A DNA stretch of 5,715 nucleotides from Burkholderiaceae bacterium. Lineage in GTDB: Bacteria; Pseudomonadota; Gammaproteobacteria; Burkholderiales; Burkholderiaceae. Location of the stretch: assembly GCA_022701965.1 (NCBI GenBank), contig JAKONL010000461.1:1-5715 (forward strand), written 5' to 3'. Each line of letters starts with the position of its first letter. The stretch's first letter is position 1. The position numbers were made by a program, and so were the translations under genes. Positions 1 to 5,715 of the stretch are shown piece by piece. The notes beneath the pieces are model-generated. The model did not search any database and was not told the origin of the DNA. It saw nothing but the letters and a program-made list of their open reading frames with translations.

Positions 1-725
1 ACGCTCGAGTCGACACCGCCCGACAGGCCGAGGATGACTTCCTCGTCGCCGACCTGCTCGCGTATCTTCGTCACCGCTTCCTCGACATGGTCGCGCATGA
101 CCCAGTCGGCCTTCGCTTCGCAGATGCCGAGCACGAAGCGCTCGAGGATCGCCTTGCCCTGCTGCGTGTGCGTGACCTCGGGATGGAACTGCACCGCGTA
201 GAACTTGCGCTCCTCGTCGGCCATGCCGGCGATCGGACAGCTCTCGGTACTCGCCATCAGCCTGAACCCGGGCGGCATCTCGGTCACCTTGTCGCCGTGG
301 CTCATCCAGACGTTGAGCATGCCGGCGCCGTCCTCGGCGGTGAAGTCGGCGATGTCGCTGAGCAGCCTGGTGTGACCGCGCGCGCGCACGGCTGCAGAGC
401 CGAATTCGCGCTTGTGTCCGCTCTCGACCTTGCCGCCGAGCTGGTGCGCCATCGTCTGCATGCCGTAGCAGATGCCGAGCACCGGCACGCCCAGCTCGAA
501 CACCGCCTGCGGCGCCTTGTCGGTCGTGTCCTCATAGACGCTGGCATGGCTGCCCGAGAGGATCACGCCCTTGAGCGAGCCGTCCTTGGCATAGTCGCGA
601 ATCCAATCGTCGGTGACGTCGCAGGGATGCACTTCGCTGAGCACGTGCGCCTCGCGCACCCGGCGCGCGATGAGCTGGGTGACCTGGGAGCCGAAGTCGA
701 GGATGAGGATCTTGTCGTGTTGCAT
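1..725 (-). CDS. guaA: GMP synthase (glutamine-hydrolysing), N-terminal part, cut by window edge
   Basis: GuaA makes GMP from XMP, ATP and glutamine in the cytoplasm, the last step of guanine nucleotide synthesis. The reading frame starts at the ATG at 725 ([20 protein letters not shown]) and stays open to the window edge, giving 241 codons of a family that is usually about 515-540 residues. Visible parts are the class I glutamine amidotransferase domain (about residues 4-200), with nucleophile Cys86 in GICYGMQ and the triad partners His181 and Glu183 in FHPEV. The ATP-pyrophosphatase domain then begins with the P-loop SGGVDSS at 235-241. The loop at 57-62 reads SGSHAS where many homologues have SGGPxS; I recall this variant from Comamonadaceae-type proteins. 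The start lies 7 nt after the guaB stop with no clear Shine-Dalgarno sequence, which suggests translational coupling to guaB. The identification is secure; only the C-terminal half is missing. Confidence 0.97.
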   Translation of the reverse strand, partial: MQHDKILILDFGSQVTQLIARRVREAHVLSEVHPCDVTDDWIRDYAKDGSLKGVILSGSHASVYEDTTDKAPQAVFELGVPVLGICYGMQTMAHQLGGKVESGHKREFGSAAVRARGHTRLLSDIADFTAEDGAGMLNVWMSHGDKVTEMPPGFRLMASTESCPIAGMADEERKFYAVQFHPEVTHTQQGKAILERFVLGICEAKADWVMRDHVEEAVTKIREQVGDEEVILGLSGGVDSS

Positions 726-732
726 GCGTGAA

Positions 733-2202
<1,470 letters not shown>

Positions 2203-2210
2203 GGCTGAGG

Positions 2211-2229
2211 CTCCAAAAGACGGATTGTA
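2211..2229 (-). promoter_or_regulatory. Candidate guaB promoter -10 and ribosome binding site
   Basis: Read on the minus strand, TACAAT (2229 to 2224) matches five of six bases of the sigma70 -10 consensus. A start of transcription about 7 nt downstream would fall near 2217, just before the GGAG ribosome binding site at 2214-2211 and 15 nt before the guaB ATG. No good -35 hexamer sits at the expected spacing (GAGGGT at 17 bp). This is inference from motif and spacing only. Confidence 0.4.
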
Positions 2230-2230
2230 A

Positions 2231-2253
2231 CGAGGCCTCCGTAGGAACCCTCG
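2231..2253. repeat. Interrupted inverted repeat in the guaB/DUF4124 divergent intergenic region
   Basis: CGAGG at 2231-2235 pairs with CCTCG at 2249-2253, and inside it TCC (2238-2240) pairs with GGA (2244-2246) around GTA. The element lies between the candidate -10 boxes of guaB (2224-2229) and the DUF4124 gene (2262-2267), a position suited to an operator acting on one or both. It is short and imperfect, so chance is possible in GC-rich DNA. I do not recognise it as a PurR-type box. Confidence 0.25.
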
Positions 2254-2261
2254 TGCGGCGC

Positions 2262-2267
2262 TAAACT
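2262..2267 (+). promoter_or_regulatory. Candidate -10 box for the DUF4124 gene, implying a leaderless transcript
   Basis: TAAACT within CGCTAAACTGCCG resembles a sigma70 -10 box. It ends only 7 nt before the ATG at 2275, so transcription from it would start at or next to the start codon. No Shine-Dalgarno sequence precedes that ATG, which fits a leaderless message. No convincing -35 hexamer is seen. The same 13-base context, with one change, recurs at 4837-4849. Confidence 0.4.
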
Positions 2268-2274
2268 GCCGCGC

Positions 2275-2799
2275 ATGAAACGCCACCATGCCCCGATCCT
2301 GGTCCTCGTCGCCGCGTTCGCGATCCTGCCGGCGACGGCGACGGCGCAGTGGCAATGGATCGACAGGCAGGGCAAGAAGGTCTTCAGTGACCAGGCGCCG
2401 CCGCCCGACATCCCCGACCGCAACATCCTCCAGCGCTCCGGAAGTCCGGCGCCACGGACGCCGATCGACCCGCCGGCCGCGGCGTCGGGCCAGGATGCGA
2501 CCTCGGCGCGGACCACGCCGGCGACGCCGCCGAAGCCGTCCGGCGTCGACAGAGACCTGGAGGAAAAAACGCGCCGCGCCGAGGCCGACGAGAAGGCGCG
2601 GCAGGCAGCCGAATCGGAGCGCGTCGCGCGGGCGAAAGCCGAGAACTGCGCCCGCGCGCGGCAGGGCAAGGCCACCTACGACAGCGGCATCCGCGTGGCC
2701 CGGCTCAACGCCCAGGGCGAGCGCGAGGTGCTCGACGACAACGCGCGCGCCGCCGAGAACCAGCGCCTGCAGGGCGTGATCGACAACGACTGCAGCTGA
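2275..2799 (+). CDS. Exported DUF4124 domain protein of unknown function
   Basis: This 174-residue protein begins with a signal peptide: basic MKRHH, hydrophobic core about 8-18, and likely signal peptidase I cleavage after TATA at Ala24. The mature N-terminus carries a DUF4124 motif, with [19 protein letters not shown] at 25-43. A Pro/Ala/Ser-rich linker follows (about 56-90). A charged, probably helical stretch comes next (about 92-130), then a C-terminal region containing [16 protein letters not shown] (140-155). The mature protein has two cysteines, Cys125 and Cys173, which could form a disulfide in the periplasm. DUF4124 proteins have no established function. The gene diverges from guaB and converges on rnfH, so it is probably its own transcription unit. 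The 43 bp after its stop hold no hairpin with a T-tract. Placement next to guaB recurs in Burkholderiales as far as I recall. Confidence 0.88.
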   Translation: MKRHHAPILVLVAAFAILPATATAQWQWIDRQGKKVFSDQAPPPDIPDRNILQRSGSPAPRTPIDPPAAASGQDATSARTTPATPPKPSGVDRDLEEKTRRAEADEKARQAAESERVARAKAENCARARQGKATYDSGIRVARLNAQGEREVLDDNARAAENQRLQGVIDNDCS

Positions 2800-2842
2800 G
2801 CGCGGTGTCGCACGCGCACTGGCGCGCATCCCTCCACACCTC

Positions 2843-3184
2843 TCAGTAGCCGGCCTTGCCGCCCTCGCGCTGTCGTGCGAACAGGCCCGTTCCGCGGGCG
2901 CCCTGCGCGCGGAAGCGCTCGCGCCGCGCGACCTTGGGGTCCACCTGGAGTGGACGGCACAGCTCGATGCGGTCGCCGTCGGCCAGCAGCCGGTCCCAGG
3001 CGACGGTCCGACCCCAGATGCCGGGCGTCATCGCGTGCCAGTCGAATCCGGTGAGGACGGCGCCGATGCGGCTCGCGCCCACGGCGTCCTGCAGCGTCGC
3101 GCCGACGGACAGGACCAGACACTCCTCGTAGACCTCTCGCGCGGCCGGGGAGCAGGCGATCGTCACGGTCAGAGTGCGGGACAT
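2843..3184 (-). CDS. rnfH: RnfH family ubiquitin-like protein (RatB)
   Basis: This small cytoplasmic protein (113 residues from the ATG at 3184) belongs to the RnfH family, which has a beta-grasp, ubiquitin-like fold (PF03658). The diagnostic stretch is [20 protein letters not shown] at 71-90, matching the family pattern of an acidic turn, then Arg-Pro-Leu and D-P-K. The N-terminal strand [10 protein letters not shown] and the helix start at VGATLQDAV also fit. The role is not settled: the name comes from the Rnf complex, but no rnf gene is nearby, and in Escherichia coli the same family is called RatB, partner gene of ratA. The ATG lies 2 nt after the ratA stop. An in-frame GTG at 3190 would add two residues and overlap the ratA stop as GTGA; neither start has a strong ribosome binding site, so translation is probably coupled to ratA. 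Confidence 0.9.
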   Translation of the reverse strand: MSRTLTVTIACSPAAREVYEECLVLSVGATLQDAVGASRIGAVLTGFDWHAMTPGIWGRTVAWDRLLADGDRIELCRPLQVDPKVARRERFRAQGARGTGLFARQREGGKAGY

Positions 3185-3186
3185 GG

Positions 3187-3633
3187 TCACGTCGTGCCGT
3201 AGACCTGTTCGGCCCGCTGGACGAAAGCCTCGACCAGGGTCGATGCGATCTTGTCGAAGACCGGCCCGACGATCGCCTGGAGCGCGAAGTTGCTGAAGCC
3301 GTAGGTCAGGTCGAGGTCGACGCGGCAGGCACGCTCGCCGGGTTCACCGACCGGCTCGAATTTCCACGTGCCGTCGAGGTCGGAGAACGGCCCCTTCACC
3401 AGCTTGAGATGGACTTCACGACCGGGCACGTGGGTGTTCTGCGTAGTGAAGCCTTGCCGGATGCCGCCGAACGAGAGGCCGATCTCGGCGGTCGTGGTGT
3501 TGTTGCCCTCCTCCATCACGCGCGCTGCATCGCACCACGGAAGGAACTCGGGATACTTGGCAACGTCGGTGACCAGCGCGTACATCTCTTGGGCGCTGTA
3601 CCAGATGAGTACGGACTTGTGGACGGTTTTCAT
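3187..3633 (-). CDS. ratA: RatA/COQ10-type START-like domain protein
   Basis: The 148-residue protein is a single-domain member of the polyketide cyclase/START-like family (PF03364) that includes E. coli RatA (YfjG) and mitochondrial Coq10. Family marks are the N-terminal strand VHKSVLIWYSAQEMYALV, the motif YPEFLPWCDAA (27-37), GPFSDLDGTWKF (81-92) and the C-terminal helix ending LVEAFVQRAEQVY. In E. coli, overproduced RatA binds the 50S subunit and blocks 70S assembly; Coq10 relatives bind ubiquinone, so the native role may concern quinone or lipid binding. It is the first gene of a two-gene unit with rnfH and diverges from smpB, the same arrangement as in E. coli. I would not call it a toxin of a toxin-antitoxin pair from sequence alone. 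Start chosen at the ATG at 3633, which gives the usual length. Confidence 0.93.
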   Translation of the reverse strand: MKTVHKSVLIWYSAQEMYALVTDVAKYPEFLPWCDAARVMEEGNNTTTAEIGLSFGGIRQGFTTQNTHVPGREVHLKLVKGPFSDLDGTWKFEPVGEPGERACRVDLDLTYGFSNFALQAIVGPVFDKIASTLVEAFVQRAEQVYGTT

Positions 3634-3665
3634 AGAATCTGCACGATGTGTGCGTTTCGATTGTA
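3633..3665. promoter_or_regulatory. Candidate divergent -10 boxes for ratA and smpB
   Basis: On the minus strand TACAAT (3665 to 3660) matches five of six bases of a -10 box and would start the ratA message roughly 20 nt upstream of its ATG. On the plus strand TAGAAT (3633-3638) also matches five of six and would give smpB a leader of about 50 nt. The plus-strand box touches the ratA start codon, so the two transcripts would overlap. Neither has a good -35 hexamer at 16-18 bp. These are motif-based guesses; the 63-bp gap must hold both promoters, but their exact sites are uncertain. Confidence 0.35.
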
Positions 3666-3696
3666 TTGATGCCGTGCGCCCCTAACTGAGTCCGAC

Positions 3697-4173
3697 ATGG
3701 CAACCAAGAAACCAGAAACTTCCTCGCGCATCGCTGACAACAAGAAAGCGGCGTACAACTACTTCTTCGAAGAGCGCTTCGAGGCCGGCATGGTGCTCGA
3801 GGGCTGGGAGGTGAAGTCGCTGCGCGAGGGGAAGGTGCAGCTGACCGACGGCTACGTGATGATCCGCGAGGGCGAGATGTTCATCGTCGGCTGCCAGATC
3901 AACCCGCTGCGCAGCGCCTCGACCCACACCACGCCCGACTCGATCCGCACCAAGAAGCTCCTGCTGCACAAGGAGCAGATCCGCAAGCTCACCAACAAGA
4001 TCGAGCAGAAAGGCTATACGCTGGTGCCGCTGAATCTACACTGGAAGGCCGGCAAGGTGAAGTGCGAGATCGCCCTGGCCAAAGGCAAGGCCGAGCACGA
4101 CAAGCGCGACACGATCAAGGATCGCGAGGGCAAGCGCGAGGTCGAGCGTGCGATGAAGAGCCGCAGCCGCTGA
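3697..4173 (+). CDS. smpB: SsrA-binding protein SmpB (trans-translation factor)
   Basis: SmpB binds tmRNA and carries it into the A site of stalled ribosomes, allowing release of the ribosome and tagging of the unfinished protein. The 158-residue length is normal. The oligonucleotide-binding barrel is visible: [20 protein letters not shown] at 15-34, [14 protein letters not shown] (36-49), then [12 protein letters not shown] (84-95) and the tmRNA/ribosome contact motif [15 protein letters not shown] (130-144). The basic C-terminal tail ([12 protein letters not shown]) is the part that enters the mRNA channel in known structures. The ATG at 3697 gives a standard N-terminus, though its ribosome binding site is weak. 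It diverges from ratA. No intrinsic terminator follows, so the acetyltransferase gene 47 bp downstream may be co-transcribed. The tmRNA gene ssrA is not in this window. Confidence 0.98.
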   Translation: MATKKPETSSRIADNKKAAYNYFFEERFEAGMVLEGWEVKSLREGKVQLTDGYVMIREGEMFIVGCQINPLRSASTHTTPDSIRTKKLLLHKEQIRKLTNKIEQKGYTLVPLNLHWKAGKVKCEIALAKGKAEHDKRDTIKDREGKREVERAMKSRSR

Positions 4174-4220
4174 CATCGCGCTTCGGACCGACCGACAGAC
4201 AACGAGAAGAGAACCGACCG

Positions 4221-4790
4221 ATGGCAGTGAAACCCCTGGAAGCCACGAGCTCCAAACCGCAGGAGGAGCGCCCGAGCTTCTCGCTGTCCAACCGCCTGGA
4301 GCGCGCGCTCTGGATCCTGACCTGGGGCCTTCTCGCCTCCTGGACGCCGCCTCCGATGCGGGGCTGGCGACGCTTCCTGCTTCGCTGCTTCGGCGCGACG
4401 ATGGGTCCCGGCTCGGACGTCCGCTGCGGTGCGCGCGTCTGGTATCCACGGCACCTGCACATGGGCGCGGCATCTGTCCTGGCGAGTGGTGTCAGGTGCT
4501 ACAACATGGCGCCGATCAGAATCGGCGCCGGCGCGATCGTGTCGCAGGGTGCGCATCTGTGCGCCGGCAGCCACGACATCACGTCGCCCGTATTCCAGCT
4601 CACCACGCGGCCGATCAGTATCGGCGCCAAGGCGTGGATCGCGGCCGATGCGTTCGTCGGCCCCGGCGTCGACGTGGGAGAAGGGGCGGTACTCGGTGCA
4701 CGGGGCGTCGCCTTCCGGTCGCTCGAACCCTGGGGCGTGTACGCGGGCAATCCGGCGCAGAGGATCAAGCAGCGCGTGATGCGCGGCTGA
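4221..4790 (+). CDS. WcaF-like acetyltransferase, left-handed beta-helix family
   Basis: This 189-residue protein resembles the putative colanic acid biosynthesis acetyltransferases (WcaF type) of the hexapeptide-repeat O-acetyltransferase family, which move acetyl from acetyl-CoA to a sugar hydroxyl. The N-terminal segment SFSLSNRLERALWILTWGLL (19-38) is characteristic of this subgroup and contains one hydrophobic stretch that may touch the membrane. Then come imperfect hexapeptide repeats forming the beta-helix: GAGAIVSQGAHLCAGSHD (102-119, His118 as the likely catalytic base), IGAKAWIAADAFVGPGVDVG (134-153), GAVLGA, and the typical ending WGVYAGNPAQRIK. The ATG at 4221, with GAGAAGAGA upstream, is preferred over the in-frame ATG at 4062 inside smpB. 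No sugar transferase, exporter or polymerase gene is near, so the substrate (capsule, lipopolysaccharide or other glycan) is unknown. Confidence 0.9.
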   Translation: MAVKPLEATSSKPQEERPSFSLSNRLERALWILTWGLLASWTPPPMRGWRRFLLRCFGATMGPGSDVRCGARVWYPRHLHMGAASVLASGVRCYNMAPIRIGAGAIVSQGAHLCAGSHDITSPVFQLTTRPISIGAKAWIAADAFVGPGVDVGEGAVLGARGVAFRSLEPWGVYAGNPAQRIKQRVMRG

Positions 4791-4809
4791 GGATGTAGGC
4801 CGGCTTCCA

Positions 4810-4834
4810 ATGTGGCGCGATGGCCGTGCCACAT
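4810..4834. repeat. 7-bp perfect inverted repeat upstream of the lipoprotein gene
   Basis: ATGTGGC (4810-4816) and GCCACAT (4828-4834) are perfect inverted copies separated by 11 bases. The element ends 5 nt before the candidate -10 box at 4840, so it covers the -35 region of that promoter; this is where a repressor or activator site could lie. As an RNA hairpin it could also weakly end transcription from the acetyltransferase gene, but it has no T-tract. Confidence 0.35.
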
Positions 4835-4839
4835 ACCGC

Positions 4840-4845
4840 TAGACT
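4840..4845 (+). promoter_or_regulatory. Candidate -10 box of the lipoprotein gene
   Basis: TAGACT lies in CGCTAGACTGCCG (4837-4849), which differs by one base from CGCTAAACTGCCG at 2259-2271. Transcription would begin near 4852 and leave a leader of about 40 nt. The leader ends with a good ribosome binding site, AAGGTG at 4880-4885, six bases before the ATG at 4892. No clear -35 hexamer is present at 17 bp; that space is occupied by the inverted repeat at 4810-4834. Confidence 0.45.
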
Positions 4846-4891
4846 GCCGGTCCGCAGGCCTCTTCCTGTTCTTCAAACGAAGGTGATCTCC

Positions 4892-5281
4892 ATGAAACTG
4901 CTCAGCGCCACCATCCTCGCCGCCGCCCTCCTCTCCGGTTGCGGCAGCATGTACCCATCGTCGGCAATGCGCGACACCCCGACGCGCACCGCCGACGGCG
5001 TTCTGGTCGGACCGAACGGGATGACCCTCTACACGTTCTCGCGCGACACCGTGGGCAATGGCAAGTCGGTCTGCAACGGTCCCTGCATCGCCAACTGGCC
5101 GGCCCTGCTGGCGCCCGAGAATGCACGGCCGATGGGCGACTACAGCGTCGTGACGCGCGACGACGGCGTCAAGCAATGGGCGTACAAGGGCGCACCGCTC
5201 TACTACTGGGCCAAGGACACGAAGGCCGGCGACCGTACCGGCGATGGCGTCGGCGGTGTCTGGAAGACTGCCCGTCCGTGA
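4892..5281 (+). CDS. Lipoprotein with PF03640 secreted repeat, function unknown
   Basis: The 129-residue product starts with a short lipoprotein signal peptide whose lipobox LSGC places the lipidated cysteine at residue 17; Gly at +2 predicts sorting to the outer membrane. The mature part has two related units of the 'secreted repeat of unknown function' (COG4315/PF03640). The first is DGVLVGPNGMTLYTFSRDT (35-53) followed by SVCNGPCIANWP (59-70). The second is DGVKQWAYKGAPLYYWAKDT (91-110) followed by GDRTGDGVGGVW (113-124). Cys61 and Cys65 may form a disulfide or bind a metal; no function is established for the family. The ATG at 4892 is chosen for its ribosome binding site and because the in-frame ATG at 4820 would bury the lipobox about 40 residues inside. 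It has its own candidate promoter and ends at a strong terminator. Confidence 0.92.
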   Translation: MKLLSATILAAALLSGCGSMYPSSAMRDTPTRTADGVLVGPNGMTLYTFSRDTVGNGKSVCNGPCIANWPALLAPENARPMGDYSVVTRDDGVKQWAYKGAPLYYWAKDTKAGDRTGDGVGGVWKTARP

Positions 5282-5295
5282 TCACCTGATCGTTC

Positions 5296-5310
5296 GTCGG
5301 GCCTCCCGAC
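5296..5310. repeat. Small hairpin just after the lipoprotein gene
   Basis: GTCGGG (5296-5301) and CCCGAC (5305-5310) form a 6-bp perfect stem with a 3-base loop, 15 nt after the lipoprotein stop and 7 nt before the main terminator stem. It has no T-tract on either strand. It may stabilise the 3' end of the message or assist termination. Confidence 0.4.
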
Positions 5311-5317
5311 AAACAAG

Positions 5318-5351
5318 AAAGCCGGCGCATTCTCATGCGCCGGCTTTTTTT
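5318..5351 (+). terminator. Strong rho-independent terminator, probably serving both strands
   Basis: AAAGCCGGCGCAT (5318-5330) pairs perfectly with ATGCGCCGGCTTT (5335-5347) around a TCTC loop, giving a 13-bp stem. It is followed by a run of seven T ending at 5351. It sits 37 nt after the lipoprotein stop and ends that unit. Read on the minus strand the same stem is followed by TTTCTTG, a weaker T-tract, so it probably also ends typA, whose stop is at 5394. The 42 bases from 5352 to 5393 hold nothing else that I recognise. Confidence 0.92.
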
Positions 5352-5393
5352 GCGTCTGCACTCACCCGGTCGGGAAAGTGCGGTTTGTAGCGA

Positions 5394-5715
5394 TCAGCGG
5401 CTCGCGCGCTTGCGGTCGCTTTCCTTCAGGTGACGCTTGCGCAGACGCACGCTCTTCGGCGTGATCTCGACCAGCTCGTCGTCCTCGATGAACTCGACGC
5501 CGTATTCGAGCGTGAGCTCGATCGGTGGTGTGATCTTGATTGCGTCTTCCTTGCCCGACACGCGGAAGTTCGTCAGCTGCTTGGTGCGCGTCGCATTCAC
5601 CACCAGATCGTTGTCGCGGCTGTGGATGCCAACGATCATGCCTTCATAGACCGGGTCGTTGGCACGCACGAACATGCGGCCGCGGTCGTCGAGCTTGCCC
5701 AGCGCGTAGGTGAAG
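5394..5715 (-). CDS. typA: Ribosome-associated GTPase TypA/BipA, C-terminal end only
   Basis: Only the last 106 residues are in the window; the full protein is usually about 605-615 residues, and its start lies beyond 5715. The segment matches the C-terminal domain specific to TypA/BipA: RGRMFVRANDPVYEGMIVG, HSRDNDLVVN, the TKQLTNFRVSG segment, ELTLEYGVEFIEDDELVEIT and the basic end PKSVRLRKRHLKESDRKRASR. TypA is a translational GTPase of the elongation factor G group that binds 70S ribosomes and supports 50S assembly and growth at low temperature or stress. The GTPase domain with its G motifs is not visible here. The gene converges on the lipoprotein gene and they appear to share the terminator at 5318-5351. 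Identification is secure from this C-terminal signature. Confidence 0.96.
   Translation of the reverse strand, partial: FTYALGKLDDRGRMFVRANDPVYEGMIVGIHSRDNDLVVNATRTKQLTNFRVSGKEDAIKITPPIELTLEYGVEFIEDDELVEITPKSVRLRKRHLKESDRKRASR

Noticed and set aside
87..731. Plus-strand open frame of 214 residues opposite guaA
   Set aside because: The minus-strand frame encodes a clear GuaA with all catalytic residues; this frame resembles no family and is a shadow.
2203..2829. Open frame extending guaB upstream to a 698-residue protein
   Set aside because: The extra N-terminal part is arginine-rich low-complexity sequence antisense to the DUF4124 gene, whereas the ATG at 2202 has a ribosome binding site and gives the normal 489-residue IMP dehydrogenase.
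2800..2842. GC-rich hairpin-like sequence between the DUF4124 gene and rnfH as a terminator
   Set aside because: Repeated GCGC steps allow short pairings, but there is no stable stem with a T-tract on either strand.
2843..3633. ratA-rnfH read as a type II toxin-antitoxin module
   Set aside because: The names RatA/RatB suggest it, but RnfH is not established as an antitoxin, and the pair is a conserved housekeeping neighbour of smpB rather than a mobile cassette.
4014..4832. Minus-strand open frame of 272 residues opposite smpB and the acetyltransferase
   Set aside because: It covers two well-supported plus-strand genes, is rich in Arg and His, and has no domain that I recognise.

Overview
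The window is about 5.7 kb of GC-rich DNA carrying dense, ordinary housekeeping genes. It most likely comes from a betaproteobacterium of the order Burkholderiales. The reasons are the gene order smpB / ratA-rnfH / DUF4124 gene / guaB-guaA, which I recall as common in that order, and protein details such as the SGSHAS variant in the GuaA amidotransferase domain. The assignment rests on recalled family sequences, not on a search.

Layout, left to right. Positions 1-2202 hold the end of the purine pathway on the minus strand: guaB (IMP dehydrogenase, complete) is followed 7 nt later by guaA (GMP synthase, N-terminal 241 codons only, cut by the window edge). Together they convert IMP to XMP to GMP. 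A 72-bp divergent intergenic region (2203-2274) separates guaB from a plus-strand gene for an exported DUF4124 protein (2275-2799). Convergent to that are rnfH and ratA on the minus strand (2843-3633). ratA diverges from smpB (3697-4173, the trans-translation factor) across 63 bp. Downstream of smpB, on the same strand, lies a WcaF-like left-handed beta-helix acetyltransferase (4221-4790). Next is a small lipoprotein with the PF03640 'secreted repeat' (4892-5281). A strong hairpin terminator (5318-5351) follows, and then the C-terminal end of typA/bipA on the minus strand (5394-5715).

The genes fall into separate functions: GMP synthesis (guaBA), ribosome-linked quality control and stress (smpB, ratA, typA), and envelope or exported proteins (DUF4124, acetyltransferase, lipoprotein). 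I found no mobile element, CRISPR array, tRNA, rRNA, phage gene or toxin-antitoxin cassette, and nothing that looks like a new multi-gene system. The observations most worth a second look are small: a probably leaderless DUF4124 gene, a near-identical -10 motif in front of two exported-protein genes, two inverted repeats in promoter regions, and the isolated acetyltransferase behind smpB.
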